A stretch of 64,000 nucleotides of DNA from Coriolopsis trogii (Eukaryota; Basidiomycota; Agaricomycetes; Polyporales; Polyporaceae). The notes under the pieces were generated by a model. The model was given only the letters and a program-made list of their open reading frames with translations. It was not told the origin of the DNA and did not search any database. The translations under genes were made by a program, and so were the position numbers. Of this stretch, positions 42,292 to 52,835 are shown piece after piece (within the stretch, counting starts at the first letter, position 1; the number at the start of each line of letters is the position of its first letter). The stretch spans positions 2,046,001-2,110,000 of the forward strand of contig JAHYIO010000023.1 of NCBI GenBank assembly GCA_020543525.1. Reading direction: 5' to 3'.

Positions 42292-45200
42292 ATGCCATCT
42301 CCCAGGCCCCCCAGTACGAGTACAAACAAGCTCTTGAATGCATATGTCCGTCTTTCCTCTCCTCGTGCTGCGCACAGTCCGAGCTGATGGCCAGCATTCT
42401 AGCAACTCGGAGACTCGTTGGGCAAGGGCGCGTTCGGCCAGGTCTACCGTACGTCTCGCATGACCATAGCCTCGTCGGTCTCCCTCAGTCCTTCCATTAG
42501 GTGCCTTGAATTGGGCAACGGGTGAGACCGTGGCGATCAAGGAGATTCAGCTCAGCAACATCCCTAAGAGCGAGATTGGACAGATAATGGTACGCCTTAC
42601 GCGTCCTCTCCTCTGCAAGTGATCTTGAACGCGTCTCGTAGTCCGAGATCGATTTGCTCAAGAACCTCAATGTGAGTGTCCCTCTCTTTCTCCGCTTTTA
42701 GCGCTCTTTTTTTGGTCAACATCCTTTCGTATCACACTTCATGTCGCGTCAGCTCCTAGGCATACTGCTCGCTGAGTTCATGAGGTCAAACCAAGCACCC
42801 GAGCCTGTCTCCCGCTTCCCTTCCTTTTTACCCTGGGTAGGGGCGGAAGGCCCTTCCCGAGCATCTGCGGCGCATTATGTATCTCAATGATCCCGATCGG
42901 AGACTGCATGTCTCAAGTTCCCATCGAACAACACATGGAAGAGCCTTGTTACAGGGCCGTCATGGTGTTCTGTCACAAGGTTCATCCTGGACTTGAACGG
43001 AAGGGAAGCATTGGTGGAAGGCTCCCGAACTGTGCGCGCATACAGTTCCTCATGAGTGAGAACCCTCCGCGAGGAATGCATAAAGTTTCCTGGACCACAA
43101 AAACATACAATTTCGAGCATTGCTACACTCATATTGATTGTACGTACGAATCAGTGACAATCACGTTTCTTCGCCCTCCTTAATCCTTACACTTGCCTCT
43201 CGTAGACGATGTTAACATGACATCATAACCGCAGCATCCGAACATTGTCAAGTACAAAGGTTTTGAGAAGACTCCCCAATATCTGTACATCATTCTAGAG
43301 TGCGTGCATGCCCTTCCACATAGCCTACGCGTTAGCGCTAACCAGCAAGCCAGGTTCTGTGAGAATGGGTCTCTCCACAACATCTGCAAGAAGTTCGGCA
43401 AATTTCCCGAGACACTCGTTGGCGTATACATTGCACAAGTCCTTGAGGGTCTCGTCTACCTTCATGACCAGGGTGTCATCCATAGGGATATCAAGGGTGC
43501 CAACATTCTCACAAATAAGGATGGGTGCGTCAAGCTGGCAGACTTCGGTGTTGCCAGTAGCACCGCAACCGGTGCCGTCCGAGATGACGCCGTCGTCGGT
43601 AGTCCATATTGGAGTACGTGCAACTTTCTACATGGACAAGGGTTAGGATATTGCTCGCACACATTGCCTGAACGAGATCCTTACCACGCGTTGTGTGCGA
43701 CGTCAACCTATGCTACGTGTAGAAACGCGTGCGGTGTTATTGTTATCCTCTCTGATATTGCCCTTCTTCCTTTGCTGACATCTGAACAGTGGCCCCGGAA
43801 GTCATCGAGCAATCTGGTGCGACGACAGCATCAGACATCTGGTCAGCATGAATTTGATCGATATATGCATCTACATAATGACCTCGCCGAATTGGACAGG
43901 AGTGTGGGTTGTACTGTCATCGAACTTCTGGAAGGTAAACCTCCGTACCACTTTCTGGATCCTATGCCGGCATTATTCCGTATCGTGCAAGATGATAGCC
44001 CTCCAATACCGGAGGGTGCATCACCGATCGTCAAGGATTTTCTGTATCACTGCTTCCAGAAAGACTGCAACCTCCGAATATCTGCGAAGAAGCTGCTCCG
44101 GCATCCCTGGATGATGGCCGCACGAAAGCAATTAGCGAACCAGCAGAGGACTTCCGAGGATTCCACTGGAGCTCAAGAGAAACGTCCTTTGAGCAATTAC
44201 AACTATGATGAGGCGGTGTTGAAGGTGCAAGAATGGAACGAAGCGTTGAAATGTAACGTTTCATAGGCATGCTTTGCTTCTTGTCGGCTACGCTGACGCA
44301 TGGATATATAGCACCGTCCCGACCGTCAAAGCATCCCGAGCGTCACCGGAAACTATCGGTAACCGGGCGTTCAGACTCTCCTCTGCCATCGCCAACGCAC
44401 ATGATTGCGTCCGTGCAGGCCTCATCCTCATCTTCAGGTATCCCACAGCAATCCATGTTGTTGGCGCCGTCGAGAAAGCCCGGACCACAGAATCTCAAGC
44501 TGGCAGCTATTGCCGGACCATTAGGCCATATACGCGAGACGTTGCCCATGCCATTCATTTTACAACAGCCGGAAGAGCAGACGGACAATTGGGACGACGA
44601 CTTCGAGGAAGGAATATCGTTGACGAAGTTGCACGGTGCGCTTCGCCAGACGTTCTGTCTTGCAACGCCACTGATTAAGCGTCTAGCTCTTGACAAGCCC
44701 GCCGTCGAGGAAGAGAAGGTTGAGGCAGATGATAATGCGCAAACAATACGCCCTGGTCGTAGCCCGCAAGGTCTAGCGACAGTCCCTCTGCCTGTGGCCA
44801 AGGCTCCCGAGCCACAGATTGCTCCCATCGCGGAAGACTATTCAGACATTGTGTTTGACGAGGATGACGCGAAGCTGGAAGAGAAGGTCGCTGATTTCAA
44901 GGTAAGTCCCACAAACATTTATATACATGTCGTAGGGTCGCTCACTCACCGTGGCTACCTGTAGATGAAGAATTCTGTCCGACGTGGTCTGTTCCACCCG
45001 AACGACATCAAGACATTGGGCTTGCAGCCGCCCTCTCCCGGCCCGATGACGGCGCCGCTGCCCGGGCTCACGCATAGGAGATCTCGCCCGTCGCTCAGTA
45101 TCATGGCTTCGGCCCCATCGAGCGGGCCAGCCTCGGCACGTGCGCACTCGAGGTCCTCTTCCTTCATTGGGAACGAGTCGTTTGGAAGAGAGCAGGCCAG

Positions 45201-47710
45201 GCGTCTTCGAGCCGACTTCGACAAGTATGCCGAGGATGACGACGAAGACTATGAGGATGTGTTCGGGAAGGCCAACGGAACGTCGACACAGCCCATGCAG
45301 ACTCTGCAGCTCAATACCAGGCTGTCGAACAAGTCTTGGGTCAGTCTACATACTGTGTGCCTTTCCCACTTTCGGGACTGAGAAATTGTTTGTGGCAGTT
45401 TGGTGATGACGACGACGAAGAAGATCCGTTTGCTGAGATTGACGAAGGGTACGCCGAGGAGGATCTCGAGGCCAACTTGCAACGTGACAAATATGCACGA
45501 CTGTCGAACACTGTCACGCAGCTCATCGACGAGCTTACGCCATCGGCTCCCGACTTCCAACTTCGTGATGCATGCGAGCAGTTGGTGAGTTCGCAAAGAT
45601 TTGCGAACTCCAGAGCTCTCGATGACTTGCGAACTCCGCTGACCAAAATCGGATATAGCTCACCATCATCCACGACACGCCGGAAATGCAGTCGCAGCTC
45701 GTCTCTGCTCACGGCATGTTGGCCATCCTGGAAGTACTAGAGTCAAGGACTTCCCGGGATGTGACGTTAAAGCTGCTGCAGATCGTCAACGCTGTAAGTG
45801 CCCCATTGAATTCGTCGAGAAAGTTCCTTCAACAAGCGTTGTAGCTCGTTACGGCCGATATGGGCTTCCTCGAGAGTTTCTGTCTCATTGGTGGTATCCC
45901 AGTCATCATGGGTGCGTGGTGTTGACTGCGTGGTATTGAGAGCTCCTGCTGACAAGTGGACAGGCTTCACGTCCAAGAAGTATCCGTCTGAGTGCCGTTT
46001 GGAAGCATCACACTTCATTCGTCTGCTGTGTCATTCATCAGTGTTGACATTACAGATGTTCATCTCGTACGTGCAGCGCTTGCACTGGCTATCTCGACCG
46101 CTGATGGCTGGTCATCCATTCCCCAACAGTTGTCGTGGATTGAAAGTCCTTGTGGACCTCCTCGATGAGGACTATACCGAACAATCCGAGCTCGTGATCC
46201 ACGCACTGAATGGCATTTGCAGCGTATTCGAACTCCAGAGTCCGACGACGAAGAACGACTTCTGCCGTATGTTCATCAGGGAAGGACTGCTAGACCCATT
46301 GTCCTCAGCGCTGCTAAACGTGATGGCCAGTCGAGGCGAAGTTGCTGCCGACATGAACAGGAAGATTCTTCAAATCATTCTAGTGTTCTGCCAAGTGTCT
46401 CAGTCCGACATTCACGTCCGAAATGCCCTCGGCACCCGGAAGATTGTTCGACGTGAGTGTGCTTCGCGTACAATGTGCTCTCGGGAAGAGTCTAAACTCA
46501 ACCGGTGTTCAGGCTTGTTGAGAGCATGCGAACTGCTCGAACCCGAGTACCTCGTGCAGATGCTGAAGGCGGTCAAGCATCTTTCCATGAACGCCAACAT
46601 CTTGGAAGTCCTCCAGAATGCCAATGCGATAGAGATCCTAGTCAAAATCCTTGACGAACAGAGCTCTGGGCCTTACGGCACGGTGAGTTCTATGCTCGAT
46701 TCGCAATGTAGTGAGTTGCGCTGACATTTCGTCGATTGGTAGGAAATGGCGAATCACATTTTCCAAACATGTTACAATCTCTGTCGTCTGAACAAGTCAA
46801 GACAGGAAGAGGCTGCACAAGCGGGTATCATCCCGAGCCTCAAGCGCGTCATTGAGTCGAGCTCGCCGCTCAAGCAGTTTGCACTTCCCATCCTGTGTGA
46901 CCTTGCGAGTGCAGGGAAGAGTTGTAGGATCCTTCTATGGCAGCATGATGGATTGTCGATGTACCTGCGCTTGTTGGAGGATCCATACTTCCAAGTCAGT
47001 GCCTTGGAATCTATCCTTTCTTGGTACGTAGCTTGCCCGTGCACCGTGGAGGAAGCTGAACTGTGTGGTCCAGGTTGCAAGATGAGACGGCCAGAATCGA
47101 AGACGAACTGTCGAAGCCCGAGTCGCTAGACGCGCTCTTGAAGTGCTTCGTACAGGCGAAAGCCAATTCCTTCGAGAACCTGCTGGACCCCTTTCTCAAG
47201 ATCTGCCGCATCTCGACGGGAATCGCTATTGGAGTAGCCAAGCAGCCATTCTTCAAGCGCCTGATCGACAAGCTCGGGTCGAGCAAGGCGGTCGTAAGGC
47301 TGAACTTGTTGCGCATCCTCCGAACGGTCTGTGACGTCCACCCCAACCGCGCGGTGCTCGTAGAACGTTACGGTATATATGACATCGTGCAGAAGCTGAG
47401 TCAAGAAGACGTTGCCGTACTTGTCCGGGAACTCGCGAGGGAGATTGTCCCGACCCTAGCTCCAGCGCTGAAGCCCTCGGCACGGCTCATGAAAGGTGTC
47501 GACACACCCAAATCGGCGAAGGCGATCGCGCCAAAGCGTATGCGACGCCATGCGTCAGAGTCCCTAGCTAGCACTACTTCTGCTCCAATGGGCAACCACT
47601 CGAACGGCGTGCACCCACGAAGCGCGGCGCGCAACGGTGCGCTGTTGAACGGCCGGTCCTCGAGGCAGCAGCTCCATGACATACCCTGGCAGGGCCAGGA
47701 GCGGCACTAG
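42292..47710 (+). CDS. sepH: SepH/Cdc7-type septation protein kinase
   Basis: Serine/threonine kinase of the septation initiation / mitotic exit network, acting at spindle pole bodies in relatives (S. pombe Cdc7, Aspergillus SepH, yeast Cdc15). Eighteen exons join into 1271 codons: 42292-42345, 42403-42448, 42501-42589, 42642-42671, 43235-43299, 43354-43613, 43790-43841, 43900-44252, 44312-44901, 44965-45339, 45399-45584, 45659-45793, 45845-45911, 45964-46066, 46130-46452, 46513-46682, 46743-47023, 47074-47710. Kinase domain at residues ~20-275: [45 protein letters not shown]. Then a Ser/Pro linker with [10 protein letters not shown] and [12 protein letters not shown], as in this family. The C-terminal half is a long helical-repeat region ([40 protein letters not shown]) and a basic, disordered tail. 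All catalytic residues are intact. Intron 4 is unusually long (563 bp). Confidence 0.95.
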
Positions 47711-48253
47711 ATCACTGTATCACATATCCATATCATCCCCATTCGCGTCTCGGTCCATAGCTCATACGTTCATTCATCGCTTTCGAGGGTCTCCCATGCA
47801 GTCAACTTCGGTACTTTCCTTTGGTTCCTGGTCCATTCCCATCGCATACACAACAGTCCCTCATTCGCTGCACTCACGATCACGCACCGTCCTTACCTAT
47901 ACTGCTAGACTCGGCCTAATATTGTATTTGTGCGGCGAGCATACATAGGCGGATATACATGTCTTCCTGAGGATGTCTGCGAGTCGGGTGGGGGCCGTGT
48001 TAGCCGAGTTGACGTTACTTACTCAAAAGGAGATAAGCCCTGGGGATTGGCCGCGGGTAAGCAAGAGACGCCAGCCGCCACTTTGGGCGTCGCTCAATGT
48101 TGCCCTCGACGCTCTCTCTCCCCGCGACGACGACGCCGACGCCGACGACGACCGCCTTCCTCCGCTGCTCTTCGTTTCTCTCCTTACTTACCCGTTCTTG
48201 AAGGCAGTCTACACGCTGTTTGGCTTTCTTCTTTCCTCTGATCCCCCCGGCCC
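47711..48253. other. Intergenic, sepH 3' end and next promoter
   Basis: About 540 bp with no gene. A GACGACGACGCCGACGCCGACGACG-type trinucleotide run (given here in part: CGACGACGCCGACGCCGACG) lies at about 48125-48150. Confidence 0.5.
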
Positions 48254-50473
48254 ATGGCCTTGACTGCCACCGCTCAATCAGCCCTACCTCGTGAACCCGC
48301 CTGGGACGAGGTCATTGTGCCTGCCCTCCGCAAACGTGAACCCGTTCCTTCCACGCTAAGGCTTCTGCTCGCTAACACCATACTCAGGCCTGAAAGACGA
48401 GAGTACTGCCCTCTCAAAGCGCATCTCGGCTGCCTCCATTGCGTCCGGAGACGACCAATATTATGCCGCAGGGACCTCAGGCACTTCGACGTTGTACACT
48501 TCTCAGTCAAAGCCCAGTGCCATTCCCCGTCCAAGCTTGCAGTCCTCAAGAACGGCCGACTCTTCGTCCATAGCAGTCTATGCAGGTACCCATCCCCCCA
48601 CATCTCATCGTCCCCGCGCCCTTTCACAACCATACTCTGTCGACTCCTCCCGTTCTGTAGATTCGCATCACACCCCTGACAACTCACGCCCCATATCCCC
48701 TGCCAACATCCCCAAGGGCACACGCATACCCGTCTCACGCAACCGCGCCGGTAGCACGTCGAGCCAAGCGCAGCCAGTATTGAACGGGTCAGCCGGACGC
48801 ACGAACGGCTACTCAAGGCACCACGCCGATCCCTCAGAGTCAAACCTCTACCCCGTCGAAGAGAAGATGCAGTCCCAGTCGCAAACGTCGCGTTCGACAG
48901 TACGTCTCCCGCGGCATAAGGTGTCCGACATCTTCCAGGAGCAACCACCTTACAACGCACACTCTCCCCCTTCTTCTCAGGGCCACCTCGACTTCGGCCG
49001 ACAGACGCCAGAACGCATGTCCACAGACTCTGAAGAGCACCCCTTCGAGCACTGGTATCGCGGTGACGTTGCGCGCAACGGAGGTGTGGGCGAACTGCGC
49101 GTAGCTCGGCGCCAGGAGATGCTTGATATAGCGAACTACGGCCACACGCTGAGGAAGGCTTCGGGCAAATACTCGCATGGCGGTCTCTCATCTCGGTCTC
49201 GATCGAACTCGCGCGGGGGGGACGTACCAAATGGCCGAGCTCGGGCACGGTATCGTGCGGACAGCGTAGGGGCGAGGGAGAGCATCTACATTGATCAGGA
49301 CGACATGGAAGCGGCGGCAACAGTGATGGATGAAAGGCCACTAACTGACCTTGAGGACGACGGGTACGAGGATCATCTGGATGAGTACTATTCTCAAGGC
49401 GTACAACCACACGCCAATGCTTCCATCTCGTCCCCGTCCCTTGATCGTAGTGATACCCCTACCAGTCGAACGACACAGAACACGAATCGTAGTCGTATCC
49501 CACAGCCCACCTCGCGGTCACGCACGACCACACCCACGCCTGCGAGGCCAACACGCAGTGCGTCTGAGTCTGGAACGGCTGGTCCCTCGACATCCCCGAC
49601 TGAATCCACCAAAGCACCCCGATCTGCCTCGTCTCAGCAGAAATCTCCGGCTTTGTCTCCTTCGACACCATCAACTCCCACTGCCAAGCGGAGGGCGAAA
49701 AGTCCAGCAAATGCCACGCCCGCGTCCGCGTCCAAGCGGCCAAAGGCACCCCCTTCTGCCATGCAGAAACGGCAGGACTCTAAGAACGAGGCCAATCGGC
49801 GATCTATCGGACAGTATCCCACCCTTGACGGAGATGAGGATGCCATTCCTACATGGACTCAGCCCAAGCCGGCCAACGGTAATTGGGACGACGTGAGTAA
49901 CGTCCACCATGACTCCCATCCGTCAATGTTTCACAGTGCATCTTCGTAGGTTGTCCTGCCCGTGGTTGCGCGAAAGAAGGGTCTGCAAGATCAGTTTGTG
50001 ACCGCAGACGGCAGTCCGAAGCCGAAGGAGGAGCAAGTGATCATCGAGCCGGTAGGTGTAGTTCCTCTCGATGTCCAGGAGACCGTTCTCATGGTATATA
50101 CCAGGCACCTGGGACATTCGGCTACGATCCCACGAAAAGGCGGAGAAGATACAGCAACCATCAAGAGCAGATACCCATGGACGAGTTCGGTCAGAGACCA
50201 GAACCACCAGTTCAGGAATTGTTGGCGCCTCCAGAAATGCGGATGCCTGCTCCGTCGTCGCCCATGGGAGGTAGCTCGACGGCCGAGTCGTTCGGCCGTC
50301 CCAGTCGCACCGAGTCCCCTCCGCCGTTCTCCCACTATGCGCAGTCGGATGTCAACGTGGCTCCGCCACAGGTTCAAACGATGCGGCCGACGGCGACGCT
50401 ACCACCGCCACAGATGGAGCAACAGCCATCGGAGGAAGAGTCGGGAGGCTGCTGCAAATGTGTCATTATGTGA
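48254..50473 (+). CDS. Low-complexity protein with C-terminal CAAX box
   Basis: Four exons (48254-48335, 48388-49892, 49950-50051, 50105-50473) give 685 codons. The start MALTATAQSALPREPAWDEV fits the first exon with a good splice site. An N-terminal helix (VPALRKRLKDESTALSKRIS) is followed by long Ser/Pro/Thr/Arg-rich disorder (SRSRTTTPTPARPTRSASES; SPSTPSTPTAKRRAKSP). Then come two short, less disordered segments (VVLPVVARKKGLQDQFVTAD and APGTFGYDPTKRRRYS). The last residues are GGCCKCVIM: CVIM is a CAAX box for prenylation, and the extra Cys residues could be palmitoylated. So the protein is probably membrane-attached, perhaps a polarity or signalling scaffold. That role is inferred from the tail alone. 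I do not recognise the family. Confidence 0.85.
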
Positions 50474-51521
50474 TATGTTGGTTCACCGCGTTTGCGCGCC
50501 GTCTCTCGCTTTCTCTCTCGTTTTAAGACTGACCGGATGCGATCGTTCCGTTTTTGCCGTTCACGCCGCCGGCCTTCAAGCACGACCCACCCCATGTTTA
50601 GTGTAGTTGCATTCTCACATCGCGTTTTCTTTCCCCCCCCCCCCCCCGGACGCCCGTCTTCGACTGACCTTCATGTGCGTACTATGCTTTCCTTTCGCTT
50701 GCCTCTACCCACATTGTTTACTACTAGGATGTTTCTCTATGCCCTTGGCGCACGGCGCGCGGCTCCCTCTCTACCTCTCTCCTACCTTCTACCCGTACTC
50801 CCTCCCCTATTGCCGGACATGGTCGGCGACGACACCAGACTTGGTCTCCCACAATCGCACCTGTCACTGACCTTCTCCGCCGCACTGCCCGCTTCGCTAA
50901 CACTTCTTCCCGCCCTTCCTCCCTGCGTGTCGTACGCCAGCCGCTTGTCATGTTCACTTATTGCCCTGCACTTCCCAAGTTCTCATCGATCGTCTGTGCT
51001 GTTCGAACCGGCTCCTCTTTTACCTCCAGGCTGTCTTTCTCGATATTCCTGCGTTCCTCCTCTGGTCACATTGTTCGTTGCATCTGGCACTGTTGGAACA
51101 TATCGCTCGTTAATACCCCGGTACTCTAAGCATATTACCCCTATTCCGCCTCGACTCAATAGTAAACCCCGCGCGCGGCCGCTCTGACCGCTTCGTCGGG
51201 ACGGCGGCAGGTCGCCGGGGTGTCTGTCTCCATTTGCTAGTAGTGAATGTGTGCGTTCACATTTCGTCGTGCTGCTGCTGAAGGTAAGCCCTCTTGGGCG
51301 CATCCCATAACTTGACATTGTCATGACCGCCAAAGCGCTCAAGGTTGCTGTGCGGTGTAGACAAAGGCAGGTCTCGCGATCAGTCGTTGCAGTAGAAGCA
51401 TTCATTACAATACAAATTGATAACGCGCACGTAGCGTACAACACTGTACTACTTTGAGCATACAACAGTCCGCACGGTTCCCATAAAGTCGTCCATCAAA
51501 AGTTTACATCTGGCAGCATGT
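50474..51521. other. Intergenic between convergent genes
   Basis: About 1.05 kb between the stop of the CAAX gene (plus) and the stop of the vip1-like gene (minus). It contains a run of 15 C (50633-50647) and much C/T-rich sequence that produces long open frames on both strands (50492-51187 and 50983-51465). Neither has splice structure or known motifs. I call no gene. It should hold both 3' UTRs. Confidence 0.6.
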
Positions 51522-52641
51522 TCATACGACAGTTGGTGCTTCGGCCGTCTTAGGAGCTCCAGCGGTCGTCGTGTCTGTCGTAGGGACCGAGTGCACGCCT
51601 GGGTCAAGTGGGGGCGCGGTGGTGCCGACAGCGGTGGACGCGGGAGTGGAAGAAGACTGAGCAGGCTGGCCTGACGCCTTGTGCGTTTCGTGGATTCGGC
51701 GAGCCTCCTCGTGGATATCGAGTACCTGCTTGGACGTAGTGGTGTAGAACGCCTTCACCTTCTGGCCGAAGGGGGACGACAACGCGCGGAAATAATACTG
51801 CATGCGAGCCTCGAGTCAGCATCCGTGGGGTCGGTGATGGTGACGAGATACATACGTCGTTCGCAGTCTTGGTGATGCCGCGCTGCTCGTCGACGGCCTT
51901 TGCTTGTTGGGTGGCGCTAGCAAGGGTCTCCTGCACCTTCCCTGAGATGGTCTTCTCGGGTCCAATGGCCTTCGCGCCTAGATGATGACGCATGTGAGAA
52001 CTGAGCATCGGATGGAGAAGAGGGGGCATTGTGCTCACCGAGAGTGGTATCAAGGCTCTGGATGTAGGACAAGAACTTATTTGAGATGCCATGCTGCTGG
52101 TCAAGCTCGATGGCTCGCTGGAGGATCTGATCCGACAATGTGTAACCTTTGGCAAGATATTCGGCGGCGACTGATAGTCACTCGATCCAGTCAGCGAATT
52201 GAATGCTGTACAAGTGCTGCAAGAGGGACACTCACTGCCCGCGCGTGGCTTGTCGGTCTGGTCAATGCCGTCCTCGTGATGGGTGCCGTCCTCCTTGCCT
52301 ACAAATTCCTGGTCGCTGGTGATTGTAAGATGAGAGCCGTCAAGAGTGCCACCATTGAGCATGAGAGCTGTCTTGGCAGCGGATGGCTTCTCGAAGTGTA
52401 TGGTCGCACTATGCTTCTCGGGAATAAACTCGACGGAGGTGATCTTTCCACAGAACCTGCGCGTTGCGTTGTGAGCATGGAGCCATGAGATTTGGATTGG
52501 GCATGCTCACGTGAAGAAGTCTGTGAGATGTTGCTGGGTGGTCGCGTCGGCGATGTTGGAAACCTGGTGAGCGAACGCGATGAGGATGAGCTGTGCGCGC
52601 GGGAACGAGTGAGGACGTACGTGGATGGTGTTTGCAGACAT
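51522..52641 (-). CDS. vip1: Vip1-like RRM protein
   Basis: RNA-binding protein of the S. pombe Vip1 type. Six exons on the minus strand (52621-52641, 52511-52563, 52236-52456, 52039-52170, 51856-51977, 51522-51797) give 274 codons. The N-terminal RRM (residues 1-75) has MSANTIHVSNIADATTQQHL, FFTFCGKITSVEFI and ATIHFEKPSAAKTALMLNG; the spacing matches RNP2 and RNP1, with FEKP..AKTAL as in Vip1. Residues ~95-200 are helical (LSDQILQRAIELDQQHGIS; KVQETLASATQQAKAVDEQ; SSPFGQKVKAFYTTTSKQV). The C-tail is Ser/Thr/Pro/Ala-rich. A first exon of only 21 nt codes MSANTIH. It shares a 194-bp divergent promoter with the M64 gene. Confidence 0.92.
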
Positions 52642-52835
52642 GGTGGTGGTATAAGAGAAGGAATCGATGGGGAGGGATGGCGTGAAGAGGATGGCTATAA
52701 GGGCCCAGCGGCTCTGCTGCGCCTACGGTGATGTCATCGCCTGTGATTGTCTCTGCCTCGGGTGCACGGCCCGCCGCTCCGTGAGTGCCTGTCATTCTCG
52801 CTGTGTCCTCCTCGCGCCCTGTCCACGACCACGAC
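52642..52835. promoter_or_regulatory. Shared divergent promoter, 194 bp
   Basis: The vip1-like and M64 peptidase start codons face away from each other with only 194 bp between them, so both promoters must lie here. A CTATAAGGG at about 52695 and GATGTCATCGCC near 52729 are visible, but no known site can be named with confidence. Confidence 0.5.

Noticed and set aside
48274..49410. 378-codon minus-strand frame opposite the CAAX gene
   Set aside because: It is the antisense shadow of the large exon 48388-49892, whose plus-strand frame fits splice sites on both sides.
50492..51187. 231-codon plus-strand frame after the CAAX gene
   Set aside because: It spans a run of 15 C and C/T-rich DNA between convergent stops, has no motif and no splice sites. 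More likely 3' UTR and spacer.
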